DNA from: an uncultured Flavobacteriales bacterium
Lineage (GTDB): Bacteria; Bacteroidota; Bacteroidia; Flavobacteriales_D; Parvicellaceae
Length of the DNA: 53,569 bases
Assembly (NCBI GenBank): GCA_913030835.1
Contig: CAJWDP010000020.1
Coordinates: 1 to 53,569, forward strand
Reading direction: 5' to 3'
In this document: one piece after another, positions 43,556 through 51,617 of the stretch
How the letters are laid out: every line of letters begins with the position of its first letter
How positions within the stretch are numbered: the stretch's first letter is position 1
Notes under the pieces: generated by a model
Database searches by the model: none
Told to the model about the DNA's origin: nothing
Seen by the model: only the letters and a program-made list of their open reading frames with translations
Translations under genes and position numbers: made by a program

Positions 43556-44833
43556 ATGAACACGAAAAGTTTACTTTTTCTAATTGCCATCACACTCATC
43601 TCTAAGACGGGATTTGTACAGGATTACAGCTGCGACGATGCTTATATTATATTCAACGATGCACTTAAATCGAAGGACTACCCTAGAGCGTATCAATTTT
43701 GGCAGATTCTGATCAACAGCGGTTGTGAAGCAAAGATCAAGGAAAAGCCTACCATAATTACCAATGGTGGAGCCGTGGTTGGTAAAGTGTTGAAAGAAGC
43801 TAGTCCTGAAAGACAAGTGGCTGTAAGGGACTCATTGTACTACAATTATCAAAAGGGAATTGAAGTGCTGGGGCGCCAGGGAAAGATCCTGGAAGCATTC
43901 GGATCAACATACGCTCGTTATGAGGCGAAAACAAAAGCTCAGGAAACCTATGATTTCTTGAATGAATCTATCGAGCAGCTGCAGGAAAAATCAAAATCAT
44001 CTTCGGTTCGGTATTTCTACACCGCTTGCTTTTACTTGTATCAGAATAAGAAATTGGATAAGGGTGCAATGGTAGATCAATACCTCCGCTTAAAGGCAAT
44101 AGGTGAAAGCGCCATCGCTGCGGAATCGAAAGATAAAAAGTGGCAGCCTACGCTGGATTTTCTTTTGTCAATTGCGAAAAACTTCCTCACCTGTGATGTG
44201 ATCACAGAAATCTATAAAGAAAAGGTGAACGCAGACCCAACAAATCAAGCTTTGCTGCAAGAAGCATTTAAGCTGCTGGATGATGCGAAATGCGAAAAGG
44301 ACGAAGTTAGTGTTGACTTCTATCTTCAGGTCTTGGAGCTGAGTATAGAAATTGAACCATCGGCTCAAGGTTACTATGGTTTGGCAAAGCTGCAGTATGC
44401 TAAAGAAAAGAAAAAGGAAGCTTGTGAAACGGTTCAGAAGGCATACGACCTGTGTGAGGACGATGCGCTGAAATTGGAAATCATTAAAGTAGGTGTCGCA
44501 TGTGCGTCATCCAAATGGTATGGAATATGGATGAGTGATTTCCCAAATGCCGGAGAACCTTGGTTGAATAAGGCGGTGCAAACGGCCAAGCAGGTTTCAA
44601 ATACGAGCTTGGATCCAAATTTGACGATGAGAAAACTGGCTTATGCCAAAGCGATCGAATATTGCGAGAAAGCGAAATCATTGGATTCAAGCATTTCTTC
44701 AAGAGCGACCAAAATGATCGACCAATACAAATCGTTACTTCCGTCTTGTAATGAGCTGTTCCAAATGGGACACTCAAAAGGTGACGTAGTAAGTTTGGGT
44801 AGTCTGGGTTCGGTAACCATTGTTTGTCAATAA
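43556..44833 (+). CDS. Secreted TPR-like helical-repeat protein
   Basis: 425 residues from ATG at 43556. A signal peptide (MNTKSLLFLIAITLISKTGF) supports this start over a frame beginning 57 bases upstream inside the barrel gene. The body is helical, with units resembling tetratricopeptide repeats: YIIFNDALKSKDYPRAYQFWQILI near the start, YYGLAKLQYAKEKKKEACETVQKAYDL near 280, and KAIEYCEKAKSLDS near 380. Such proteins act as periplasmic scaffolds; the partner is not known. Genomic position between the barrel gene and lptC is conserved in relatives, suggesting a role in envelope biogenesis (inference). Confidence 0.82.
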   Translation: MNTKSLLFLIAITLISKTGFVQDYSCDDAYIIFNDALKSKDYPRAYQFWQILINSGCEAKIKEKPTIITNGGAVVGKVLKEASPERQVAVRDSLYYNYQKGIEVLGRQGKILEAFGSTYARYEAKTKAQETYDFLNESIEQLQEKSKSSSVRYFYTACFYLYQNKKLDKGAMVDQYLRLKAIGESAIAAESKDKKWQPTLDFLLSIAKNFLTCDVITEIYKEKVNADPTNQALLQEAFKLLDDAKCEKDEVSVDFYLQVLELSIEIEPSAQGYYGLAKLQYAKEKKKEACETVQKAYDLCEDDALKLEIIKVGVACASSKWYGIWMSDFPNAGEPWLNKAVQTAKQVSNTSLDPNLTMRKLAYAKAIEYCEKAKSLDSSISSRATKMIDQYKSLLPSCNELFQMGHSKGDVVSLGSLGSVTIVCQ

Positions 44834-44887
44834 TACATTAGGATTAACATCATTTACATAAGAAAAAAGTGCATTCCGATCCTTGCT

Positions 44888-45418
44888 GTGGTCGGATTGC
44901 TTTTTTCCTGCGGAAACGATATGTCAGAGATCAATTCCTTTGTCTTTGATAGCAACGCACCGATCGAGATCTCTACCGGAGTGGTCATGCAATTATCCGA
45001 TGAGGGAATTAAGCGCTATGTACTCAATACACCACGAATCGAAAAATTCATTGTTGAGGAAGAGGAACTGTATAAGTTTCCAATCGGATTTGAACTGGTT
45101 TCGTATGATACGACGGGAAATGAGGTGAGCAGAATCGCGGCAAAAAGGGGGACCATGAAACAGCAGCTTGGTGAAATTGTACTGAGGGACAGTGTCAGGA
45201 TTACCAATTCCGATGGAGAAAGTCTGGCTACTGAAAAACTGTACGTATTTGTTGAACAGGATTCCATTTTCACAGACGAGCCTGTTACAGTTTCTTCACT
45301 TGCAGGTACATTAACAGGAAATTTTGGATTAACTTCGGACTTAAATTTCACGGAGTACCGAATGAATAAGGTACACGGTGAATTGGAAACAAAGGAAATT
45401 TACAATGAGCAAGAATAA
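44888..45418 (+). CDS. lptC: LPS export protein LptC (lipoprotein form); start codon uncertain
   Basis: 176 residues from GTG at 44888. The beta-jellyroll OstA/LptC fold is recognisable from GVVMQLSDEGIKRYVLNTPRIEKF, then FPIGFELVSYDTTGNEVSRIAAKRGT, LGEIVLRDSVRITNSDGESLATEKLY and TDEPVTV, as in Bacteroidota LptC. LptC carries LPS from the inner-membrane LptBFG complex to LptA. From the GTG only 7 residues precede the Cys of FSCGND, too few for a lipoprotein signal. In the same frame the upstream codons read IRKKCIPILAVVGLLFSC, a proper signal, but without ATG, GTG or TTG back to the stop at 44831. A rare ATT or ATA start is therefore likely. It overlaps the next gene by 14 bases. Confidence 0.85.
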   Translation: MVGLLFSCGNDMSEINSFVFDSNAPIEISTGVVMQLSDEGIKRYVLNTPRIEKFIVEEEELYKFPIGFELVSYDTTGNEVSRIAAKRGTMKQQLGEIVLRDSVRITNSDGESLATEKLYVFVEQDSIFTDEPVTVSSLAGTLTGNFGLTSDLNFTEYRMNKVHGELETKEIYNEQE

Positions 45419-45656
45419 AATCAATCCGGAACGAATGGGGAAAGTGTACAAATTCCTGGAAGTGTTTTGGCTTTCTGTGGCGGTAGTCTCTTTGGGGCTT
45501 TCGATTTATATCGTTTCCGAAAACGGGTTTGAAAATTCTAAATTTTATCTGATCCTTCCTGTAATTGCCATTGTCATCTGGATGATGCGCAGGAGATTGC
45601 GAAAAAGCTATGAGCGCATGCAGTCGCAAGAGAATGAACAGCAATCAGAACAATGA
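45405..45656 (+). CDS. Small two-TM membrane protein between lptC and CNNM gene
   Basis: 83 residues from ATG at 45405 (MSKNKINPERMGKVYKF). Two hydrophobic segments, FLEVFWLSVAVVSLGLSIYIV (~18-38) and FYLILPVIAIVIWMM (~47-61), are followed by a basic and then polar C-terminal tail, predicted cytoplasmic. No known domain was recognised. It overlaps lptC by 14 bases and the CNNM gene by 4 bases (ATGA), so all three are translated together. A small membrane protein at this place is common in flavobacterial lptC operons. Confidence 0.78.
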   Translation: MSKNKINPERMGKVYKFLEVFWLSVAVVSLGLSIYIVSENGFENSKFYLILPVIAIVIWMMRRRLRKSYERMQSQENEQQSEQ

Positions 45657-46921
45657 ATGCGGAGGCACTCATTATTATTGGTGTGTCGCTGATCTGTTCA
45701 GCATTTTTCTCCGGACTGGAAATAGCCTTCATCTCATCCAACAAGCTGAAAATTGAGCTGGATAGCAAACAGGGTCATCTGAATGCCCGTATTTTAAGTT
45801 TTTTTGCTTCGAAATCATCCAGCTTTATTGGTACCATGCTTCTTGGAAACAACGTGGCGCTTGTTGTGTACGGTATTGCCATGGCCAGAGCTATGGAACC
45901 ATCCTTGATAAATTGGGTGGGTGATAACGAGGGGTTGATACTCTTGCTTCAAACCATTGTGTCAACACTGCTCGTACTGATCACTGCCGAGTTTTTGCCG
46001 AAGACCGTATTTCGAATTAATCCGAATAAGATCCTTTCCTTTTTTGCCATCCCTTTGCTGATCATATACTGGCTATTGTGGATTCCCGTATTCCTGACCA
46101 TTGGGTTTTCAGAATTGGTCATCGGCCTTTTCATCAAGAAAGATTCTACATCGGATAAAGTGGTTTTCGGTAAGGTCGATCTTGACGATTATCTTTCTGA
46201 AGTGGCGGAAATAGCGACAGAAAATGATGAAATTGATTACGAAGTTCGCCTGTTTCAGAATGCGTTGAATTTTTCCAAGGTAATTGCAAGGGATTGCATG
46301 ATCCCAAGAAATGAGATCGTTAGTGTTGAGATAGGAGAATCAATAGAGGACCTAAAGAAAATGTTCACTGAAACGGGACTGTCTAAAATCTTGGTGTACC
46401 GCGATTCGATCGATAATATCATTGGTTACACACATTCCTTTGAGCTGTTGAAAGAACCGGCAAGCATCAAATCCATTTTGTTGCCAATCAACATAGTTCC
46501 CGAAACAGTAACTGTGGATAAGGCCTTGAATGATTTACTCGAAAGCAACCGAAGTATTGCCGTAGTAGTGGATGAATTTGGGGGCACATCAGGCATGTTT
46601 ACTACGGAAGACATTATGGAGGAGATCTTTGGGGAGATCGAAGATGAGCACGATGTGGAAGAACTTACAGAGCAGGTTCTTGAGGATGGTAGCTATGTTT
46701 TCTCGGCCAGAATCGAGATCGATTACCTCAATGAAAAGTACAAGCTAAAGATTCCCGAATCGGAAGAATACGAGACGCTTGCAGGATATATCATTAACGC
46801 GATGGAGGACATACCGGATGCTATGGATCTACTTGAAATTGATGAATTTGACATGCGTATTTTGGAAGTTTCAGAGAACCGGATCGATCTGGTAAAATTA
46901 CTTCCGAAAAACAAAAATTGA
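45653..46921 (+). CDS. CNNM/CorC-family (hemolysin-related) transporter with CBS domains
   Basis: 422 residues. Residues 1-~165 are a DUF21/CNNM membrane domain with about four segments (LICSAFFSGLEIAFISSNKLKIEL; GNNVALVVYGIAMAR; ITAEFLPKT). Two CBS domains follow (~190-325; IARDCMIPRNEIVSVEI, SIAVVVDEFGGTSGMFTTEDIMEEIFGEIEDEHD), then a CorC_HlyC domain (~340-420). The family is linked to Mg2+/Co2+ export; in Flavobacterium a related protein is GldE of gliding motility. This copy sits in the lptC operon, and I cannot tell which role applies. It starts with ATGA overlap on the small membrane protein gene. Confidence 0.93.
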   Translation: MNAEALIIIGVSLICSAFFSGLEIAFISSNKLKIELDSKQGHLNARILSFFASKSSSFIGTMLLGNNVALVVYGIAMARAMEPSLINWVGDNEGLILLLQTIVSTLLVLITAEFLPKTVFRINPNKILSFFAIPLLIIYWLLWIPVFLTIGFSELVIGLFIKKDSTSDKVVFGKVDLDDYLSEVAEIATENDEIDYEVRLFQNALNFSKVIARDCMIPRNEIVSVEIGESIEDLKKMFTETGLSKILVYRDSIDNIIGYTHSFELLKEPASIKSILLPINIVPETVTVDKALNDLLESNRSIAVVVDEFGGTSGMFTTEDIMEEIFGEIEDEHDVEELTEQVLEDGSYVFSARIEIDYLNEKYKLKIPESEEYETLAGYIINAMEDIPDAMDLLEIDEFDMRILEVSENRIDLVKLLPKNKN

Positions 46922-46995
46922 AGATAAGCCAAAACCACGACACAAGGCGCATTTCTAAAGTCATTCGCGGATTTTTAAATATCGAAATAGAGTGG

Positions 46996-47003
46996 TATAT
47001 TCG
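46996..47003 (+). promoter_or_regulatory. Possible promoter box (TATATTCG) of the isomerase gene
   Basis: One mismatch to TAnnTTTG, 23 bases before the ATG. The identical octamer lies upstream of ettA. No -33 TTG seen. Confidence 0.4.
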
Positions 47004-47026
47004 CGCTCCTTATTTAGAATGAAATT

Positions 47027-49177
47027 ATGGCATTAATTGGAAAGATTAGAGAGAAGTCGACGCTGTTGCTGATTGTGATAGGCGTAGGTATGCTTCTTTT
47101 TATTGCACCTTACGAACAGATTGTTACCCTATTTGGCGGTGGAAAACAAGATACTTCAATCGGTATGTTTTTTGACGAGCCGATCTACTCTGATCAGTGG
47201 AATTTTGAAGAGCAGGTTAGAAGATTAAAATTTCAGTACGCGCAGAACAACCAGCAATTGCCGGATGACTACGCAAGAAATGCAATTTTCAATCAGATGA
47301 TCAATGATACGTTATTGAACACAGAGCTCAGAAAGATTGGAATAACAACTACTCCGGATGAATTGAGTGCTATTCAGCAGGGTACGGACGGTGTTGCCAT
47401 TGCAGAATACATGAAAAATCTACCCTATTTTCAAGATCAGAACAAAAAGTTCTCTGAGGATTCATTGAAAAAGAAATTGCCTTTTTTCATTGGACAAGAA
47501 GGAGGATTCTGGAATCAGGTGGAAGCAGAGCTGTCCAGAAGTAATGTGATTTCCAAATACGTGAGCATGGTATCTAAGGGGATTTATGTTACGGATTATG
47601 AGGCAGAGCGGGATTACATCGCATCCAATGAGACAGCCAATTTGCAATATGTTTTTAAAGATTTTGCAACCGTTCCTGATTCTGTTATTGATATTACGGA
47701 GGAAGACTATGTGGCATTTTATGAGGCTCACAAGGATGAGAAAAAATACGAGCGAGAAGAAACTCGAGGATTCGATTTTGTATCCATCAATATCATTCCT
47801 TCTCCTTCCGATTCTGCATTTGTAAAGAGTCAGGTGGAGAATCTGAAAGCGTCGTTTGCGGAAATTGATTCGGACAACGATTCATTATTTGTGGTGAACA
47901 ACTCGGACGTAAAAGTATTCAATGCGCAATTCCGCGCAGCCAATGAGTTTCCTCTGGCGGTAGATACATTGGTACAGAAAGCGAATGTTGGTGATGTGAT
48001 TGGTCCGTTTCAGATGGGGAATTCGTACCAGCTGGTTAAAGTACTTGAATCGCGAATTGAACCGGAAGCAAAGGTCAGACACATTCTGTGTGGTTTCGGG
48101 AACGACCAGAGCGATGAGAACAAGCAAAAAGCCAAAGTTCGTGCAGATAGTGTCCTTAGGGTACTTCGAATGAAAGGTAACTTTGATGAATTATTGGTGG
48201 TATCTGATGATCCGGGTAAAACGCAAAATAGTGGTGAGTATGGTCCATTCGACAAGGATGCATCATTAGTTGATCCGTTCAAAGAATTTGGATTATCAAA
48301 TCCGGTGGGCACAACTGGTGTGGTAGAAACAAATTTTGGTTACCACGTAATGGAAGTGCTGGAAAGAACCGAGGCAAATAAAATAATTGCTCCGGCAATT
48401 GAAAAAACAATTGTACCGCTGGACAGAACAATTGGGATGTATAAAGACAGCGCATACCGATTCATTCAAGCGGCAAAAGAAGCTCCCGATTTTGATGCGT
48501 ATTGCAAAGAGAAGGGCTTCATCTTCGGGGTCACTGCAGAAGAAGACATTGTAATTTCTGCTGCGAACATGAAATCACCCGAGCTGGAGAACAATTCCAA
48601 CATATTAAAGTGGGCCTTCAATGCGGACATGGGAGAGGTTTCGGACTACTTTTATTTAAGAAATTCTCACAAGATCGTAGTTGCAAAGCTTACTCAAGAC
48701 ATTCCGGAAGGATTTCCTTCGTTGGAAACGGCTAAAGTGGTCATGTACGACGATATAGCAAACGAGAAGAAAGCAGAATACCTCAAGTCACAAGTTGAGG
48801 GAATTACCGACTTAAATGGCGTTCTATTGAATTGGAAGGCAGATCGTGTTCAAACATCAAGCGAGCTAAGATTCAACAATAAGAACTTGTCGGACGCATC
48901 TAAAAATGATCAAACAGAAAATGCACTGATCGTTGGAACCGCATTCACATTGGCTCCCGGAGTGTTGTCGTCACCAATTGCGGGTAAAGACGGCATGTAT
49001 GTGATGATGGTGAGCAGCTTTACTCCTGTTTCTGAAAAGAAGGAAGATTACAATGCCGATCGAATTGTGTTGCAGGAAAGCATGCGTGCCCGAGCAGACG
49101 CCGGTATTATGAAAGGCCTTCGTGATATGGCCGATGTAAAGGATTACCGAAAAAAACGTGAATTAATAGAAGATTAA
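47027..49177 (+). CDS. PpiD/SurA-type peptidyl-prolyl isomerase, membrane-anchored
   Basis: 716 residues. One N-terminal membrane segment (~12-30, LLLIVIGVGMLLFIAPY) anchors a periplasmic chain. A SurA_N-like helical region covers ~50-190 (YARNAIFNQMINDTLLNTEL). A parvulin (PpiC) rotamase domain lies at ~340-445: VRHILCGF, ADSVLRVLRMKGNFDELLVVSDDPGKTQNSGEYGPF, and ETNFGYHVMEV. A C-terminal region of ~270 residues contains a second, degenerate rotamase-like fold. It is a folding factor for secreted and outer-membrane proteins, fitting an organism with many T9SS substrates and barrels. It has a strong terminator of its own. Confidence 0.93.
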   Translation: MALIGKIREKSTLLLIVIGVGMLLFIAPYEQIVTLFGGGKQDTSIGMFFDEPIYSDQWNFEEQVRRLKFQYAQNNQQLPDDYARNAIFNQMINDTLLNTELRKIGITTTPDELSAIQQGTDGVAIAEYMKNLPYFQDQNKKFSEDSLKKKLPFFIGQEGGFWNQVEAELSRSNVISKYVSMVSKGIYVTDYEAERDYIASNETANLQYVFKDFATVPDSVIDITEEDYVAFYEAHKDEKKYEREETRGFDFVSINIIPSPSDSAFVKSQVENLKASFAEIDSDNDSLFVVNNSDVKVFNAQFRAANEFPLAVDTLVQKANVGDVIGPFQMGNSYQLVKVLESRIEPEAKVRHILCGFGNDQSDENKQKAKVRADSVLRVLRMKGNFDELLVVSDDPGKTQNSGEYGPFDKDASLVDPFKEFGLSNPVGTTGVVETNFGYHVMEVLERTEANKIIAPAIEKTIVPLDRTIGMYKDSAYRFIQAAKEAPDFDAYCKEKGFIFGVTAEEDIVISAANMKSPELENNSNILKWAFNADMGEVSDYFYLRNSHKIVVAKLTQDIPEGFPSLETAKVVMYDDIANEKKAEYLKSQVEGITDLNGVLLNWKADRVQTSSELRFNNKNLSDASKNDQTENALIVGTAFTLAPGVLSSPIAGKDGMYVMMVSSFTPVSEKKEDYNADRIVLQESMRARADAGIMKGLRDMADVKDYRKKRELIED

Positions 49178-49196
49178 TTCGTTGAATTGACATTTG

Positions 49197-49225
49197 ACCC
49201 TGGCCTTTTTGGTCAGGGTTTTTTT
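49197..49225 (+). terminator. Rho-independent terminator of the isomerase gene
   Basis: A 9-bp stem with one mismatch (49197-49205 with 49211-49219, 5-T loop) is followed by seven T at 49219-49225. It lies 20 bases after the stop and just before the convergent ctaA stop. On the minus strand the A-rich context makes it a weaker terminator for ctaA. Confidence 0.9.
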
Positions 49226-50246
49226 ATGCTCTGATTTTTACCTTTTGCACAAGGTTCAATTGCAAAGCGATCATGATAAAGGAAAGGGTTAAGTGGATAG
49301 GTTGCAGGAAAGCAGGAACACCCAAATACGCCATTCCGATTCCCGAAAGAGCCTCCACAACTACGATTCCGATCAGCCAGCTAATTTCCCTTAGCCGAAG
49401 ATTGCGTTTTACATTGTAGTAGAAAAGTAAGCCATTGATAACAAGAACGGCAATGGCAAAAGATCGATGAAAATACAGGTCGGATCCCAAGCTGGCGATC
49501 CATTCCATTCTGTCGGGAATTGCAATTGAGATTTCATCGATCAGCTGACGAACTCCAGTACCTGCAAGTATTTGTATTCCACTGACCACAATGCCTAGAT
49601 AAATCAATCCTTTAAATAACAGTCCTTTGACGACTAAAATTCTTTTTTGATCACCCATTGCCATTCCGATTAGTTTGATCTGTATTCCAATGAGTAGTAT
49701 GGCAACCAGCATATGCATGGTCAATACCCATGGGGTTAGATTAGTAGCCACTGTCATGGCACCCATCCAAGCCTGAAAAGCGATCAGAATAACTTGAAAA
49801 AGTGATAGCAATACTAGGGCTTTGTTTGACCGAATGTATTTCAATGAGAAAACGAAAACAGCAAAAACTAATAGTCCGGATATAGCACCTATAAGACGGT
49901 TTATAAACTCTGTCCAGGTATTGAAAGCACTAAAATTTTGTTCAATGAGTATGGATGGATCATTCCGTAATTTGTTCGCCTGATCATCCAATCCGATTTG
50001 TTCCAGAAGCCCTGCAAATCGCATGATTTTTTTACTTCTCTTCTCAGAATAGATTTCTTTGTAATTATTCGGCAGCTGAGCCTCACTGGTAGGCGGAATG
50101 TATTGCTCAAAGCATTTGGGCCAGTCCGGGCAACCCATTCCACTTCCGGTCATTCGAACCACTCCACCCGCAACTACAACAAGCATCAAGCAAATTAATG
50201 CTGCTTTCGTCAGTAAAATGAATCGATTGGAAGTTGATTTGGACAT
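49224..50246 (-). CDS. ctaA: Heme A synthase (COX15/CtaA family)
   Basis: 340 residues with about eight membrane segments. It oxidises the C8 methyl of heme O to give heme A. The N-terminal VAGGVVRMTGSGMGCPDWPKCF is diagnostic of the COX15/CtaA family. The TM motif reads TEFINRLIGA, where many CtaA proteins have E-x-x-H-R; Asn replaces His, which I recall as usual in Bacteroidota COX15. The soluble loop at ~45-105 is predicted periplasmic. ATG at 50246 is chosen over a TTG three codons upstream. A -7 box ends 6 bases before it. The partner enzyme cyoE and oxidase subunits lie near 20 kb. Confidence 0.96.
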   Translation of the reverse strand: MSKSTSNRFILLTKAALICLMLVVVAGGVVRMTGSGMGCPDWPKCFEQYIPPTSEAQLPNNYKEIYSEKRSKKIMRFAGLLEQIGLDDQANKLRNDPSILIEQNFSAFNTWTEFINRLIGAISGLLVFAVFVFSLKYIRSNKALVLLSLFQVILIAFQAWMGAMTVATNLTPWVLTMHMLVAILLIGIQIKLIGMAMGDQKRILVVKGLLFKGLIYLGIVVSGIQILAGTGVRQLIDEISIAIPDRMEWIASLGSDLYFHRSFAIAVLVINGLLFYYNVKRNLRLREISWLIGIVVVEALSGIGMAYLGVPAFLQPIHLTLSFIMIALQLNLVQKVKIRA

Positions 50247-50252
50247 GTACAG

Positions 50253-50260
50253 CAAAAGTA
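50253..50260 (-). promoter_or_regulatory. ctaA -7 box (TACTTTTG)
   Basis: An exact TAnnTTTG match ends 6 bases before the ctaA ATG; no -33 TTG at the usual distance. Leaderless or very short leader if used. Confidence 0.55.
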
Positions 50261-50370
50261 ATAGCTGAATAACAATATGTAACGTTTCGTTGGGTTTTTA
50301 TTTAAGAGGAAATGGCAATTCTCTTAGCCACTTGGTGGTATAATCGATCCGAGTATCACTTTAGAATTAA

Positions 50371-50383
50371 TAAATTTGGAGGA
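50371..50383 (+). promoter_or_regulatory. TAAATTTG box followed by GGAGGA before the barrel gene
   Basis: TAAATTTG at 50371-50378 is an exact -7 box, but 50378-50383 also reads GGAGGA immediately before the ATG, like a Shine-Dalgarno sequence. The two readings conflict, since a transcript started there would lack the purine stretch. Which one works cannot be told from sequence. Confidence 0.35.
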
Positions 50384-51028
50384 ATGAATAAGGTTTTCAT
50401 CGTATTGTTTTTTATTGCCGGGCTGAATACCGCTTACAGTCAACGCGCCGGAGAATTTCAGCTGGGTTTAAGAAGTACCACTAGCTTGTTTAGTCACGAT
50501 TCCGAATTTGGAACCGGAGTTGGAGGGCAGTTCCGATTGAGATTGTTTGAGCGAATGAATACAGAATGGTTTGCTGATTTCATCACCTCGGATATACTTG
50601 GTGCAGCGAAACGCTCTGACAGTCACATTGGCTGGTCGGTAATGTTCTATCCGTTGCCTGCTAGGCAGCGTTTGGTTCAGCCGTATATTCTGATGGGCCA
50701 TTGTTTTGACTATACGCGGGTAGAAGTATTTGAAACGGGCGATATTCAGGACCGTTGGAGCTCCGCATTTCAAACAGGAATCGGAACGCATTTCAATATA
50801 TCGGAGCGTACGGACCTATCGTTGAATGCACAGTATATGGGGCATATAGGAAAAGATCTGCATGTGGAATACGTGCACGATCACAACCATAGTCATAGTG
50901 CATCAAGCGGTAATCACGACGACCTGGTTATTACAACGAACCCTTCGTCCAGATCATTGGAAGGTCATTTGTTAATTACAGTTAGTTTTAATGTTAAAAT
51001 AGCGAAGCTATGGTCAGGAAAGTTGTAA
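50384..51028 (+). CDS. Outer-membrane beta-barrel protein with a His-rich loop
   Basis: 214 residues from ATG at 50384, fixed by the signal peptide (MNKVFIVLFFIAGLNTAYSQ) and a GGAGGA just before it; the frame is open 72 bases further upstream without support. Strands such as FQLGLRSTTSLF, VGGQFRLRLFERM, TEWFADFITSD and HLLITVSFNVKI suggest an eight-strand barrel. A loop near 160-175 reads HDHNHSHSASSGNHDD, with six histidines, and could bind metal ions. The gene is divergent from ctaA and overlaps the next barrel gene by 19 bases. Function unknown. Confidence 0.8.
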   Translation: MNKVFIVLFFIAGLNTAYSQRAGEFQLGLRSTTSLFSHDSEFGTGVGGQFRLRLFERMNTEWFADFITSDILGAAKRSDSHIGWSVMFYPLPARQRLVQPYILMGHCFDYTRVEVFETGDIQDRWSSAFQTGIGTHFNISERTDLSLNAQYMGHIGKDLHVEYVHDHNHSHSASSGNHDDLVITTNPSSRSLEGHLLITVSFNVKIAKLWSGKL

Positions 51029-51609
51029 TTCTATTCTTGGGCTTGTTATGCTCGGTATCAATTACCCAAAGTCAGGAAATGAGAGATGGACTGATCAGAG
51101 CAGGATTGGGACTGAGACTAGGAAATTCGGCCGTGATGTCTGGATTCTACGCAGGAGGTGGTCTTGAATACTACTTGGACGATAGAATTTCTATTGAAGG
51201 AGAAGGAAATTATTATTTAGGCCATCTTGGCGACTCGATCAATTATAACGTGGTGAACAATCATTCCCTGCTGGCCGGACCTAATATTCATTTTTTAAGA
51301 TCAACCGGTTTTGACCCTTATGCAGGTGTTAAGGTAGGTGTGGCATTTACGGAAATGAATCCGTTGGATCATGAGCCGGGAAGTCCGTGTTATGAAAAAT
51401 TGCAGGCAGACCCTTTGGTTGCTTTTCAATTGGGATTCAACTATTTCACTGAAAAGTACTTTCACATGTTTATGGAGGGAGGATATGCCCTTCAGAAACA
51501 CACTACCGCAGCAAATCCGTCAATGAATTTGAATGAGCTTAGCTTCAAATTTGGATTGGGAATACACGTGGGATGGTTTTGTAAGAAGGAAGCTCCTCAG
51601 TCGGACTAA
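51010..51609 (+). CDS. Outer-membrane beta-barrel protein
   Basis: 199 residues with a signal peptide (MVRKVVILFLGLLCSVSITQS). The strands GLIRAGLGLRLG, GFYAGGGLEYYLDDRISIEGEGNYYLG, YAGVKVGVAF and FKFGLGIHVGWF fit a small outer-membrane barrel (OmpW/OmpX-like shape). Two cysteines near 130 and at the C-terminal WFCKKE are unpaired with any motif. It is co-transcribed with the preceding His-rich barrel through a 19-base overlap. It ends 8 bases before the convergent aldehyde dehydrogenase stop. Function unknown. Confidence 0.8.
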   Translation: MVRKVVILFLGLLCSVSITQSQEMRDGLIRAGLGLRLGNSAVMSGFYAGGGLEYYLDDRISIEGEGNYYLGHLGDSINYNVVNNHSLLAGPNIHFLRSTGFDPYAGVKVGVAFTEMNPLDHEPGSPCYEKLQADPLVAFQLGFNYFTEKYFHMFMEGGYALQKHTTAANPSMNLNELSFKFGLGIHVGWFCKKEAPQSD

Positions 51610-51617
51610 AAGGACAA

